The position numbers and the translations under genes were made by a program. A model generated the notes under the pieces. That model searched no databases, was not told the origin of the DNA, and was given only the letters and a program-made list of their open reading frames with translations. From contig JANCRA010000019.1 in assembly GCA_024362935.1 (NCBI GenBank), positions 960,001 to 1,024,000 of the forward strand: a stretch of 64,000 bases of DNA. Direction: 5' to 3'. Below are positions 1 to 21,411 of the stretch, piece after piece (position 1 is the first letter of the stretch; every line of letters starts with the position of its first letter). The stretch is from Setophaga petechia. Lineage: Eukaryota; Chordata; Aves; Passeriformes; Parulidae.

Positions 1-623
1 GACTGAGATAGAATTCTGATCAAATGCTAGAGGCAGATACAGTCCAGGTCTGCTAGCACAGAGTTTTACAAAAAACCAGAAAGATAAAATGCAATTTTAC
101 ATTTTATTCAGTGCTGTTTATTCAGCTCTTTTTCCCTAAGAATCATTATCAATATGAAGTTATTTATGCTTCCATTTCTGATGGAACTTGGGCTTGCTCA
201 GCAAATCTTTTCCAGAATATAGTATTCTTTCTTTTTTATATTTGCTCACAGATGTTTTAGGATAAGATATTGATTATCCTGCAAATGGACAAGCAGTTTC
301 TTTTGAACCAAAGAGTTGTTTTCCTCATTACAGTTCTAAACCACTTGCTGTTTTTTTTAAACCTATTCAATCTCCTGGTTATGTTTCATCAGCTTCCCTT
401 CAGGGTTGTTTTTTCTTGTTCTTCTTTTTGTTTTTCCCTTCAGGCCTGTCCTCTCTCAAATCCTTAAAGCTGAAAAATTCCTGGGATATTTCACTATTGT
501 ATTAATGCTGCAGAGCTGAGAGAACTAAGGGATAAGTGTGTGTGTGTTTCTTTCTATATATATGTTTGAAAAATCTAATGATGCTGTGATACTGCCACTC
601 AGATATTATTGGTGATATGTTTT
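1..623. other. Intergenic, no gene seen
   Basis: AT-rich DNA with a short (TG)n stretch at about 535-548. No coding region or transposon was recognised. Confidence 0.7.
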
Positions 624-1547
624 TGTGGTGGGCTGACCTTGGCTGGCCACCAGGTGCCTACCCAGCTGCACTTTTGCTATCCCTCCTCTACACATGGGTG
701 AGAAAATAAGACAGGGTCATGATACAGACAGGGAGATCACTCACCAATTACAGTCAGGGGCAAAACAGATTCAACCTGGGGAAAATCAATTTGATTTATT
801 GCCAATTAGAGTAGGATAGTGAGAAAAACAGACAAAACTAAAACACTTTCCCCCATCCCTCCTTCAGGTTCAATTTCACTCTCTCACTACTGACTCTTTT
901 ATTGGAGGAAGTAGGGAGGGAGGAAAGGGGGCTGGGGCTTGTGGTAAGTCCATAACATTTCATCTCTGCTGCTCCTTCCTCTGCTCCCTTTGCTTGTTCC
1001 ATCATGGGATCTCTCCTATGATGTACAGTTCTTCAAGAGCAGCTCCAGCATGGATGCTCCATGGACAGCAGCTACTTCCAGACAAAATGCTCCTAGCAAA
1101 GGCTCCTTTCCACTGACTGCAGATTCCTTCAGGGCATGTTCACCTGCTCCACCGTGGAGCTGTCCTCCTCCATGGGCTGCAGGGAGACAGCCTGCTCCAT
1201 TACATCCTTCTCCAGAGGCTGCAGGAGAACCTCTGCTCCAGCATCTGGAGCACCTCTTCCCTTTCCTTCCTCCCTCACCTTGGTGTCTGCAGAGCTGGTT
1301 TTGCAAATGTTTCACACTCCCCTTTCTCACACAGCTGCTGCACCGTGTTTTTTCACTCTCCATAAATATGTTATCACAGAGATGCCACCAGTGCTGCTGA
1401 GGGGCTCGGGTTTGAGCAGCAGCAGATCCTTTTTGGAGCCAGCTGGAAATGTCTCTGGCCCACATGGGGACAACTCCTGGTTTCTTCTCAGAGAGACCAC
1501 TCCTGTTGTCCTCTCTGCCACCAAAGTTGTGCAGCATAAACCAAATG
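624..1547 (-). mobile_element. Endogenous retrovirus solo LTR (old, avian)
   Basis: About 920 bp that begins TGTGGTGGGCTGACC on the plus strand and ends near GCAGCATAAACC. I recognise it as an avian ERV long terminal repeat seen in many bird genomes. On the minus strand it has the order expected of an LTR: a TATA-like CATATTTATG (1370-1361) and, further along, AATAAA (800-795) as poly(A) signal, ending in CACA. No internal gag/pol/env sequence lies on either side, so it is a solo LTR left by recombination. It is diverged; overlapping ORFs of 136-173 codons within it are by-products of its GC-rich body. Family and exact ends are uncertain, and no clear target-site duplication was found. Confidence 0.7.
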
Positions 1548-4500
1548 CTTTTTTATTAAGACTTCAAAAGAGTATTTGGCTTGCAATGTGGTGGTCATGA
1601 AGTACGCTATTGAAAATCTTGGAAATCTGATTTTTTTTGTCACTGATATCAAAATACTGTGAGCTGAATCTTAAGGGAAAAGTAGAAGGTTAAGAACAAA
1701 AGCTGCTACAAGTTTCTTGTTTTCTTCTTGAACCAAGAAGGATTGTCCTCCTAAATAGGTGATTCACAGCCCTACCAGTTTCCTAAAGATCTGTTTGTAC
1801 TAGATACAGATAAATCTGGAAGTTCATGAGTTTGAAAAGCAAAGGAGACACAGGGGACAGGGATGTGTGGGCTGAAACATCAGAAGAACATGTATATAAA
1901 AGTAAATAGAGGCATTTTGTACATTTTTGACCTCACATGATCTGCATGATCACATAGTAAATATGAGGCAGTAGTAGTTTTCTGAAGTTTCTGAGCTAGA
2001 AAATTCATTGCGAGCATTTCCTTATTTGAATTTTACAGCCAAACTTTTTTGTTTCCCAACTGCTGCAAACTTTTGTAATAGGCACCCTTATTTCTAAGTG
2101 AAAATGTGTGAATGGAAAAGAATCTTAGCACCTTCAGGCTTTGAGTGGTGAGGCAAAAATTGCTTTTGGCAGAAAAAAAACAAAGTTTGAACTAGGAAGA
2201 GATTTAACATCCAGAGGCTGCTGTTATAATAACCCACAAGTGCTATAACACAATATCACACAGAATCTAATGCCATCATCATTCTCCTACATGGATGGGT
2301 GTGGGTGCAACATTTGCCTTGTGGTGATAAACATGAATGTCAAGGTCTGTGAAGTTACATTTGTGTAAAAACTGTGTCGTTGGAGGTTGTCATTTAGAAA
2401 AATGATGAATGGAATTGCACTATTCTTTAAAAGTGTTCTTGAAGGAGGCTTGAGGCATAGCATCTGCTATAATCAGTGCTTCCTGAAATGACCCCTTTAA
2501 TGAATGACAAAAGCACACAAAAGAAAAAGCATTTTGCATCTTCTTACCTGTTCTGTGATCTAGACTAACAGTTTTCTATTGCAATACCCTACCCTATGCT
2601 TCTGGTCAGCGAGAATGAAGTACATTCCAACTCACACATGGGGATAAAGCAGCTGAGCAGGGTGCAGCATGGAGGGCTGCCTCCTCTCCTGGCAGGGCTG
2701 TCCAAGAGGCAGCACCCTGCCTTGCTGGATGCCCCTCGCTGCGTGCCCTGCAGCTTTACACCTCTTCCCTTTCCTTTCCTCTGTTTACGGTGGGGCTGTA
2801 ATTGATCCCGACTATTTCACACCTCCTTTCCCTTCCTGAGGAGTGGCTGAACAGCTTCCAGGCTCTGGTAGGACCCTGTCTCCCCCTCAAGCTGACACTC
2901 ATACATCAAATCCTTTGGCAGGCCACTTCATAAATACAAATGTTGGAAGAATTTGGAGAATTTGATAAGCAACAAATGTTTGGCTTGGTTAAATTTTTAA
3001 GCTAACCAAACTAATCTGAAAGCATTCACACCTGTTTTCCTCTTGTTGTCTGAGGTATGTTCCAGGCTGAGCTGTCAGTGTAAGACAAAGACCAACAGTG
3101 AACATAACATAGAGACCAGTACAAATTGTTTTGATCTTTCAAGGAAGGATCTCAGATAAAGAAGAAGACCAAGCAGGTGAAAATCCTGCTTTGCCTGAGG
3201 AGTTTGAAGGTCTGGAAAACACTGTGTATTGGAGAGCCCAGGAGAGTCTGGAGGGAAAGTCAGCTAGGGAGTGGTGACTCCAAGGGTACACATCATTTTG
3301 GGGCTAGACCTGGTTACCATGTTGCTCCTTCTACATCCTGCATCACTAAAACCTCACATTGAGAGACACTAATTGAATTATATAGATATCTGATTTCTGT
3401 AAACACAAAGCAAGTGAAATAAATAAAATTCTTAGACAGTGTAAATTAGCTTAGCCTGAATAGCTTTATCAGTTATGCAAAACTGAAGCAGGAGATCAGA
3501 GAAACTTTCCCAATATACAAAATATTAAGTAGTATTAATTAATTAATTAATTAGTAAATATTAAATACATGTCAGGGTATGTGTATTATAAGACCATAAT
3601 ACAATAGCAGCATTCCGTTTTTATTTTTTTAAAATTCAAACTCAAAATGGATAAAGTTGATGATATTTTGAGGATACCAGGTTTTATTTAGAAAAAAAAA
3701 AAGTAATTCTTGCAGTATATGAAGCTCTATCTCAGTAATACTCTTTCCTATTTATGGCAAGTAGTCTGTGTGGCAGCTCTTCAGAGCAGAACTGGAACAG
3801 GGCTCAGGTTGGGTGACACTGACATGCTTCTCTGACAAGATGAGCCACGCAAAAGTAGTGTCATTAAAAAGAATGTGCCATTTTCTGACACAACTGAATA
3901 CAGGACTTTGCCTTCCAAAAACGAGAAAAAAAAGTGCTCTACCTGGAACTTTTCTCATTTCTCTCAGAACGCCAATAAAAGCCCCCATGATTCCTCCCTG
4001 CTACCAAATTATTTTTGGCTTTTAAAACCATACTTTTCCCTTTAGCTTCTGGTGATTAACTCTCCCTGTAAACTGCTTTGTAACACTCTGCATGGAGGAC
4101 AGTATATAAAATAAATTGCATTGAGTTTGATCCAAACCTCATTTGACTCAAAATTACACTGAGGTTTTGGGTTGCCTTTTTTTCTACCTCCACATTTCTA
4201 AGTCTGGCTGGCAAGCCAAATCATTTCTATTTGCTATCATAAAGGCTAAATAAAAGGGAAAACAACTCAATGCTTTTTCAATAAAATTCATGTAATTTCA
4301 AAATGTAGTTCTCCTTTGTCAGTCCCCACCCCCATATACTCATTCACACACAAGGCCACTTGGGTTGCTCATGTCTTTGCATATTACATTCTGCAGAAAT
4401 TATGGAATAAGGTTCTACCTCTTTTGGTAAACCTGATTGCTGAAGAAAGAGCGAGTCTGTTGGAAAATTAGCCTTTATTTACAACACTGACAGCAGTGAA

Positions 4501-7500
4501 AAGATGCAGCTTTGTGTTATTGTGCTGAGGTTATTACCTTCCTAGTAGCAAATCTCAGGACACCCAATTAAAGTTTAACTTGCAGTTTGCAACAAGCAGC
4601 CTGTAAAGTTTGCTGGAAAGAAGCTGCCATATTTTCATTCAAAGTACTTTATATTAAACAGCACAAGACAGCGACAAAACATCTAATTATCTGATTACAC
4701 TGCAAGAATAGTTTCTTGCATGCACTGAATTTTGCATACCATCAACGAACACAGAATGTGTGCATCAATGACTCACATAAACACAAAAAAAAAAAAAGAA
4801 AGTAAGATAGGACAATGTGTCTCTGCTACTATTGTTCCTAAACTGTGAGAGAGTTTTGCTAGTACATCAAATTAACAGTGGGGATTCTGGGGAAATCCAG
4901 TTCAGGAATAGAAGTTTCTTCTGCTCTGGTTTTGGCTCTGTACAAGGTGCATGGATGCCAGACACTGGACAGTCTGTGTGGCTATCAAGGAGAGAGCTGT
5001 GCACCTGCTGTTTAGCAAATGGAAGTGCTCCATGGAGTCAAAAAATTTTTCTAAGACGCAATGAAGTAAAAAAAATGCAGCCTTATCTTATTATTTCACA
5101 TATGCTGGTCCCTGCCACTGTACAAGGAGCCCTTTTGGGGGGTGGTTGGGGCTAATAATAATGTGGTGTGAAGGAGGATGAGGATTAGCAGCACTTCATA
5201 AAGAAGTTGTTGTGCACTTGCTCTTACCCTGGAAAGATCTCAGAAAGAACATCCAGGATCCCTAGTGGAAACTCGGACACAGACAGAGAAAATGAATAAA
5301 TTTCAGTTTTATGCCTAGGTTTACCCCACAGCTGCTCATTTCTCTGAGTAATTCAACAGGTGATAAAAGCAGAAGAGCATCAGCAAGGATGCTGCACTGT
5401 TTCTCGTGGCTGTTCTGCTGGTGAGTCCCACCATGGCTGGGCTGCCAGATGATTGCACAGATAATACATCTGGTACTGCATGTGCAAAACTAAACATGGG
5501 TAATGCACTCTCGCTTCTTTTGCTACAGTTTGGGGCAGGACAGAGGGGAGAAAAGGGTTTCTTTTTATATCTTATGAGAATAAGAAATTCAGTGGAGGCA
5601 GTTTTTTACTGTGCCACTGCATTACTGTGAGATTCTTCACATCAGCCATAACACAGTCCAACTTCTTCACAGTTCCAACTCTTTACACCATTAAACACAA
5701 ATCATGGCCTCTAGAGATCCCCTTTTACAGAATGGAGAAGCAATTTAGCCTCCATAACATATCAGTCTCCCGCTTGTCCTGAAAAGGCTGTCAATTGTGC
5801 TGAATTATGTATAAAATCAATGCGAGGTGCTGTCTGCCAAAGATGGGTTGACATTAGCAATTTTATTTTCACTGAGGGGGGTCACAAGTCCCAAATCTTC
5901 AAGATCACAGAATAAGTGCTCATTCCATCCCTACTTCTCTAGTTCTAAAATTATACCCCTTTTGACTCCTTTTAGAATTAAAAAAAAGTCACAAGAAGAT
6001 GCTGCTACTATGAAAAACATCTTCAGTTGTCTGCAATGGGCAAATTTATATAGTGTTATTGATGGATTCTATGATAATCTGCCCTTTCTACCTACTTTCA
6101 TTATAATCTTTGTTGAGTGGACAATCACATTTTCTTTTTTTCAGGGATCCCTCAATATTCAGTAAACAAATTGAACATTATTATATTCAATTAGCAAAAA
6201 TTTACACTTAAGACTCACTAAGGATTTTCAAGTAGTGGAATAAAATGCAATAAAATGCATAAATATGCAGAAGTAAAACATGTTCATGTGAATTGAAAGG
6301 ACAATTAACCTTGTGGTGATCTTCAGAGAAGCCTGGTATTTTATTTGAGACTTAATGTGAATGCTATCCTTGCAAAATCACCATCATTGTGCAGATGGCT
6401 CACAGACCTAAAAGAAATACTTACACAGCATCTAGCTCATGACTCAGCATTTTACTTTATGTTTTTTCCTACTGTACTTATGAGTGGAGCAGAGTTAAAA
6501 TCTAATTTCACAGCATCATCTTCTTCCTCTCCTCTGGAATGGCAGGTGATCTGATATTCCTGTGGCAGCTACTAAAAGTCTGAATGTCTCGTGGTCTTTG
6601 AGATCATCAGCCAACAAAATTGCCATCAAAATTCTCTTCCAAATACTCAGTTTTGAAATAGATTTCTATAAAATCTCATTTAAACAGGGTCACCTGTTAT
6701 CACAACACAGTCCAGAGTTCAGCAAACACAGCACCTTAGTGAATACAGTGAGTTATTACAAAATATGAAGTCATTAAATGACATTTTTCAAAAGGAAGTC
6801 CACCAATAATTGATAACAACTTGGAATTGTTATGTCAATCTCTGTTTTCTGGAAGAAATATATTCATGCATACATTATTGGTGATTCAAGGTTGTTTATC
6901 TTCAAATGCTATCAAATATGGTTGCAGGAACAATACAGATGTAAACGTTTCCCTGAGCTGAGAGCTTGGGGAGCATCCCCAGTGGGAGCATCTTGATTGA
7001 CTCAGGAGCTTTGGGTCTGAACCCATTTTGGAAGGGCTGTGTTCTGCCACTCTCACTTACCTTCTGTAACACACTGCTGCACTATATATGTTGACACTAC
7101 TCAATTTCAAAGGAAAAACATTTTTCATGTGAACTTGACCTGATGGACTGCTATTCAGCAAAAAGGATTGTTTTCCAGCCTCTGAAGGTCAAGCCTGAAG
7201 GCTAGGGCTCAAAAGGTTTCCTTGCGGTCATCAACCCATATGAAAATCTTATTGCCATTTAAGTCTTGCCTTCAAATAGCTGAAGGGCGAGTGGGAACAT
7301 CCAGAAAACAATTTGTTTTGTGAATAAATGCAAAGGATTTATGAACTGTTTCCTTCACAATAAAATCTAGAGATTTCCACACGACTTTAATGGAAAAACT
7401 CATTAGTTTCAAAATAATGGCATTCACTCAGCATATAAAACACCAAGGCATAGTTCCTGAGCATGGGCTGGGGCTTTTTTACATCCCAAACAGTAGTTCA

Positions 7501-10500
7501 GGTGTTACAGTATTTTCTTAGGTATTTAATTAGTCATGCCAAGAAGGAACAACGGGAAAAACCAAAGTAACTAACTCTAAGTTAGAGTTTGGATTTAAAC
7601 ATTCTGCAGTCAGATAATTTGGTCTCTAGTCAATGTGAACTTTTGCCACGCAAAAAATTGGGAAGATCAAAAAACTTGGCAATAGCCTGGAATTCTTTGT
7701 TATGAAACATGACAGCAGAGCAGGTCTTTGAAGTTGCCTCTCCCATTCCATGAAGAGTATTTAAGGGTTGGGTTGTCTATTTTTGGTTGTTTTTCTTGTT
7801 TAGTTTCATTTTGTCCAAATGAGGAAAAATCAGTTCTCAGAAAGATAGGGCTCTGAATATTGCTTCCTGACTAGATCAGGCTAAAAGACAAATTTTTGTT
7901 TATTTCTCAGTTTATCTCGAAATACCCTTACTGAGCAAACTGCTCTTTGTTAACTTCAAGTCAAAACACACCAGCAATGATTCTACATTTTTAGTGTAAT
8001 TCCCTCTAATCATCCTAGCACACTGCTTGTTTTTATAACTGCTTCACACAATGCCACCAGTAATGAATGTTCTAGAATTGGAACATAATTTTGATTATCT
8101 GCCCATTACTTTTGATTTATGGCACACAGAGACAGCTGGGTTTTTATAAGCTCACTCTGCAGTACTGCAGATAACAAATGTAATGTAATAATCAAACTTC
8201 TGTAATTTGGAACCCAGAACGGGTCGGCCCATGGATCTGTCAGTCTATATATATCCATACCATATCAACACATTTTGTCTTCAGGAGCAGGAGTATAAAA
8301 GTAATTTGCACAATGCTACTATTCCTTATTCATACCCAGAGCAAAATATGTTTCTTTTGGAATCAGTATTTAGGCTCTTTGGGAGGGAGTGAACCACCGG
8401 AAGGTGGTTTCATGAAATTGCATAAATGTGTACCACCGTGAGGTTTAAAAATGCATTAGTGCTTGAAAAGAAAAGCCTCTCAAAATGAATATATTTTAAG
8501 AAATAGTCATAAATAAAATCCATTGTGAATAATGAAAAATCTAACTTTTTTCCTGGGTGTAACACAGGAAAATAGGAACTCTACAAGCATGTTCTCTATT
8601 AGGAGGGGAAAATAGCCAATTTAAAGAAGAGGAGGCTGGTCAAAGTTTTTCACAGAATATTGATTTAAGGTCTGAAAACAAGAGCAAAAGAGATTCTTAC
8701 AAAAACTGAAAACGGGTAAGTAGAAACGGAAACAAAAGTGGAAGCATTTTCTCAGCCTTGCCAAGAGAACTAAGAAAGCAGAATTTGCTTATGGAAGGCA
8801 AAAGGGCTTAAAAACTACATATTAGATGGGAAATGCAACAAGCAACAAAAATAATAAACCAGAGTTCATTCCCTTTGTTAATGAAAGACAAATGCTCTTA
8901 GGTATTTTCTGAAACATAGCTGGGGGAGAAGAATAAAGATGGAAGCAAATAGAAAATAATGACCATCTTGTTGAGGCAGTAAATGATTGTAAAGGTGGAA
9001 AGGCATGCAGGAGATGATGATGTGTGGGTGCATTCCAGGCGTCCTACATGGGCAGCTTTTTTGTGCTCAGAGAAGAGTGAGTAGCAAGAGATCTGCAATT
9101 ATGCTTAAATCTTCTGAGAGGCAGTAGTTACACACACAGAAATGCATTCTCTGCAGCCAGAGCAACATGAGAGCAGCTCAGGGAGCACATGTCCACCACC
9201 TCACCCCGACTGATCTTTCCAAAAAGCTCTCTGGGTGGGGTTGCAGCGTCACGTCATCACCACAGGATATGTCCGTCTGTGGCAGAAATGTCAAGAGAGC
9301 ACATAAATGCAAAATCTGATTATAAGAACCTACTGTATCACTGACAATTGCTGCATTTTTAGATGGCCTAGAAGCACACAGAGGTTACAGGGGTAAAAAA
9401 TACAGTTCAGGACACTGAACTTTGAAAAGGAAGACAAAGCCTTCCCAGCTATTGCTGAGTGGAGAACAAGTCCTCCAGCCTGCAGCAAAACCACCTAACC
9501 AAAACAAGACTTAAGACCTTGATTCTTTGTGGCTTGTAAACTGAAGGTTACATAAAACCTGGCGTGAGTTTTGGGACTGTTCAACTACCTGGGTAAACTG
9601 AGGAGGAAAACTGGGAAAGCACAGTGCTGGAATGTAACCCAGCAGGACAGGAAGCAGCGCTGACACCAAGAATTCCAGAGAAGGGACATCTCCAAGTTCT
9701 CCATTACACCCGAACAGATGTTTGGCCAGTACAGAGGCACAGGTTGGCTGAAGAGTCTCTTGCATTGATTCATCAAAGGATCCCCAAGAAATGGGATGCT
9801 CTTTCCCTGTCTGTGTGATGGAAAGCACCTTGGGTCCCTGTGGGGAACACTTAGCCTTTTTTCTTTAGCCTTTCTTCCCCACTTCTGTTTCCCAACTGGG
9901 CTTTGTTGCTAAAGGGAAATATTTTCATTATTCGGGTGACATATATTAAGTAAAGAGAAATTATCCTATGCTTTAAAGAAATTCTTAGGAAAGATCCTTG
10001 TCTAGAGAGAGACTAAACATTAAAGTTTATTTAAGCAAATGCAGAACAAATAAAAAATAAGGACACCATACAAATGTGGATCATCCCTGGCTGAAAATTG
10101 TGTATAAAATATACCACTGTGGATTAGGTATTTAAGCATTTGTCTGACTTTTCTGATTTTTATTTGACTAATAAATATTGACTAAGGTAAAAGCCGGAAC
10201 TTTGCTTTCACACTCCTGAACCAGAAAGGTAAATCTGTCAAAATTATGCTACCACTGCTAGCAGAAAGGTGCCTTAGGAAGGTGGGAGCAGTTGTGTAAA
10301 GGAAGAATTGGCAGTGGCTTATACGAGACATCTCTAGTAACTACAGAAAGGTTTTAGAGACCCTTTTGGGAATTGTGTGTCCCATCAGCTCTCAGAAGAT
10401 GTTTTGACTCGGATGTTAAGGTGAATGGGACCATGGCAAAGTAAATGTAAATATTCTGGGTAATATTTGTCTGGTCCAAAAAAGTACTGCATACCAAGAA

Positions 10501-12684
10501 AGAGAATTCCCAAGCAGCAGCCTTCCTGTGGCTTTTAGTCACTTTGTTACTTTAGTACCAAAAGAACCACTTTGGAGTTCAACTACCTGGAGGGAGCATG
10601 GTGAGTACATTTTAGACTATTATGGGATGAGTGCTAGCCCATATTCATCAGTATTTGGCAATCCCAGAGAAAATGCAGTAGGGTAGACCCATCTGCCATA
10701 AGGCCATCAGTATCCATTTCAAATGTTTATTTCCTGAAACCATTCTTCCCCACCTTTATCAGCCTGAAGCCGAGAAGGATATAGGCTATGAGAGACTATC
10801 ATTGAAAAAAAATAGAAATTGCAGAAAGGCTGAAAGGTAGAAGTTGCTCAAGCCTCATTTCTTGCCGGTAACTTCCCTTGGATACACTGTCTACAAAGCA
10901 GAGGTAATATATGCTACTACCAAATGCTATTTACAAATTAGGCTGCCAAAATGTCAGTTTTTAAAAAATATTGTAGGGCCCCAAAGTTCAGCCATCTTCC
11001 TTTCAGTGCAGCCCTCTGACAGGCATTGAAGCAGGTATCACAGGTACAAAACCTGGCTGCACATTTCTAGAATAAAGATGAATCTGAAACTTGATGAAAG
11101 ATGATCCGTTCAAACATCTTTTTTCTTCTTCTATAAGCAGTTGAGATGCATAAAATCTCTTTGTTCTGTTCAGCAGACCTGATGCTGAACTATCACTAGG
11201 TCTGAGAACTGTTGCTACAATTTCAAAGGACCTCTAGAGTTGGCTGTCTGTCTGATCAAGATAAAGCTCCTAGTGCTGTGCAGAACAGCCAAGTGCTTAT
11301 AAAAGATGACCTCTGTCCACTTTACAAAAAATTGTGCTATAACCCAAACTGGAAATCTTTCACAGATCTCTCCCCCAGTGTCTTTTAACATTCAATGTCA
11401 ATGAATAAAGTTCATTTAGCATTTTCAGTTTGTTGGTTCAAAGTAACAATAACAGATTATGCTTGAAATACATTTTTGCATAATTTTGTGTGCTAAAAGC
11501 TTCTTCTGCTTATTTAACATGCATTGACAGTTTAAAATCTGCCCTTTATGAAAGCTGTCCTTACTCAACTATGCATGGTCAGACTTTATTTCCATGTCCT
11601 GATCTACATCCTTTGTTCTGTATATTACAAATTGAATTTGGAAATAGCTTAAGAGTGCTTGTTGGTAACTGACACATTACTCAAAAATCACGGCTATATT
11701 ACAGCATTAAGTTATAGCTGCAAATGCATGATATAAATAATAACCAGGTGTGCAGAAGCTAAAATAGTACATCCTAGCCTGAGAGGATGGCTACCTTTCA
11801 TCAGGAGCAAAAAAAGGAGACATTCCCCATGCAGCATTAATGCTCCCCAAATCAGATTTTGGGATTTATGTCCTAAAGGCAAATTATGTAAATTATGTGG
11901 CTGAGGAAACACTGAAGTGGCACCAGTGACGAGCTTTCCTCCCAGATTAACTTGCTGCCAGAGCCTGGTTCCCCTCCCTGTCCACTGACAGCATTTCATT
12001 TTGTTTGAGGCTCACACCGTTCACAATTAGGTCCTTAATGTCTGTAAATATAGGCATTAAACCTGAGCACATTGCTGCAAGAGAACAAAGACAGAACTGT
12101 ACCTACTATGCTTGCTTTGCTTGCAAGTAAATCGTGGTAACAGGTCAGAAACATGTTTACTAATGACCAATCTCCTAATGGGGCTTTTTGATAGAGGCCC
12201 ATGAATGTGAGCACCTCCTTGAAGGACATGATTTGATGTGCACTCAGGTTAGCAGGGGCTTGTCTTCACTTCAGCACAAGAAAGTTCAGGCAGCAGAGGA
12301 CTGCCACAATCTGCAATTTATTTATGCAACCTGAAGCATAATCACACATCCATTAAACTGTCAGTCTAGAAATGAGCCAAAAATTATGCATGTTCTTATT
12401 TAGATAATGCACATTAAACCAAAGAGCTAGCCATTGCTGGGGAACTGAAAATTGTGAATTCCCAGAAATCCCAGCACAGATCACTTTGCTTTTACCTGGG
12501 AATTTGCCTTTCAAATTTGTGCTGGGCTTTCTTCTACATGCAGCTTGTTTTCAGTCTGGCAGTAGGAAACGCCAAAGAAGCACACACAGCTTCTCACAGA
12601 ACTCAAACACATTTTGGGTACTTTTTATTTACTGCAGTCAGGGCTGCTCAGGTGGAAGAAAGAATGCCAAACCAAGCACCAGAT
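1548..12684. other. Intergenic region downstream of CDH2
   Basis: About 11 kb between the solo LTR and the CDH2 poly(A) site. No protein gene, RNA gene or clear transposon was found; all open frames are short (112 codons or fewer) and unlike known proteins. Minor features are a (TTAA)n run at 3535-3552 and a moderately GC-rich patch at about 2640-2790. Some stretches (about 4440-4760 and 7230-8200) look complex and motif-rich enough to be possible conserved non-coding elements, but this is only an impression. Confidence 0.7.
3535..3552. repeat. (TTAA)n simple repeat
   Basis: Tandem TTAA units, self-complementary. Minor AT microsatellite. Confidence 0.8.
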
Positions 12685-12703
12685 CCAAAATTAGCATTTT
12701 ATT
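12660..12703 (-). promoter_or_regulatory. CDH2: Probable CDH2 poly(A) signal and GU-rich downstream element
   Basis: On the minus strand AATAAA occupies 12703-12698. About 10-35 nt further along the transcript lies a GU-rich stretch (TGGATCTGGTGCTTGGTTTGG-like, 12685-12665), the usual CstF-binding arrangement. Cleavage would be expected near 12685-12690. Position and spacing are seen directly. Use of this site is inferred. Confidence 0.65.
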
Positions 12704-13894
12704 CAGAACGTTGGGGTCAGAGGTGTATCATTCATATTCTGGTACACAATACAGAGGCAAAGCTGTTCTCAGAAGTCTCTCCAGTTTGAAAGCTCCTTCC
12801 CCCCCCTCCCACCCCAAAAACATACTGTATATTTTCTCGTGCCACCAGTATCAGGCCAACTCCCCTCCCCCCCCTTTTTTGGTACAAATTATGTAAAACT
12901 TTTTTGTGCTAAGAACTTTTCTCCCTCCCCAAACAAAAAAAAATAATAAAAATAAAAATAAAAAAAATATTGAGTACTCTAACTACAGTTCAACAATTGA
13001 ATCAATGTCACTTGTTTGCAACCTGTTTTGTAAATACTTTATCCATAAATGAAAGATATAAACATGCAAAAACCTGAATCCATAGTCCAAATAATACATA
13101 CACGTGTTCTGAAGTTTCTGCACTTTTCCACAGACTATGCCAATAAAACATTATGTACACATACCATTTTTTACAGTGAAGTGGGAAAAAAATACTAGAA
13201 ATTAAAAAAAAAAAACAACAAAAACCAAAACGTGTACATGGATTAAGACCAAAATGCGTCTAACATTCTAGCATAAGAAAAAAAAATCAATTCTGCTACA
13301 AACTGGTGATATGAAAACTCCCTTTATTTGCAACCAGCTGCATAATTTTTAGAATTTTAGTGAAAAAAGTCCCCTAACATCTAAAACTAGAAGTAATGTA
13401 CATTGTTCCACCTCATGGTCCTCTCTCCCAGATAATAAAATTGTTCCATGAGGATTTTTTTGTTTATTTTTAATTTCCTTATTTTAATAAAAGCAATGCG
13501 ATGTAACAAAAGCATTGTGAAGTATATTGTGTTTCACCTTACTCCTCCCCACCCCAACATATTTTGTCTCTTTAATTCCTCATTTCACAAATCAGTACCA
13601 TTAAAGCCTTAAACATAAAACTAATTCCGATCTGAAAAAGGTACAAAAAGGCACATAAAATCCCAGTGCTTCTGTACTGTAAAATTCAAGTGTAACTGAG
13701 CTCAGTATTTTTTTCCAAACAGCATTGGATCACTGATATTCCACGGAGCCCAAATTGGTTTGCAGCCTAAGCCAAAGCCTTCAGCAAGCACTTGTGCTAG
13801 TAGACTACAAAGTTAAAGCCTAGCTTCTGTATGCTTTTGGGGAATATCAGTTGAAATGTTTGTACTTGTCCAAAACCAAAGTTCACTTTGAAGT
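12685..13894 (-). other. CDH2: CDH2 3' untranslated region
   Basis: About 1.2 kb of AT-rich, non-coding DNA follows the TGA stop on the minus strand, similar in length to mammalian CDH2 3' UTRs as I remember them. The RNA sense carries U-rich and AU-rich stretches (for example 12938-12972) and two 8-nt G runs near the distal end (12799-12806 and 12867-12874). A canonical AATAAA sits at 12703-12698, followed in the RNA by a GU-rich downstream element. The end at about 12685 is inferred from that signal. An AATAAA at 13468-13463 could give a shorter form, and another at 12629-12624 a slightly longer one. Confidence 0.75.

Positions 13895-21411
<7,517 letters not shown>

Noticed and set aside
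1016..1600. Overlapping ORFs of 136-173 codons on both strands
   Set aside because: They lie inside the solo LTR, a non-coding GC-rich repeat; no retroviral protein similarity is seen.
8392..8409. Hairpin AACCACC-GGAA-GGTGGTT with a GNRA-type loop
   Set aside because: Only a 7-bp stem; such short hairpins are expected by chance in 64 kb and no RNA gene context is present.
13463..13468. Proximal AATAAA (minus strand) as the main CDH2 poly(A) site
   Set aside because: It would give a 3' UTR of only about 0.4 kb, and the site near 12.70 kb has a better GU-rich downstream element. Kept as a possible alternative site.
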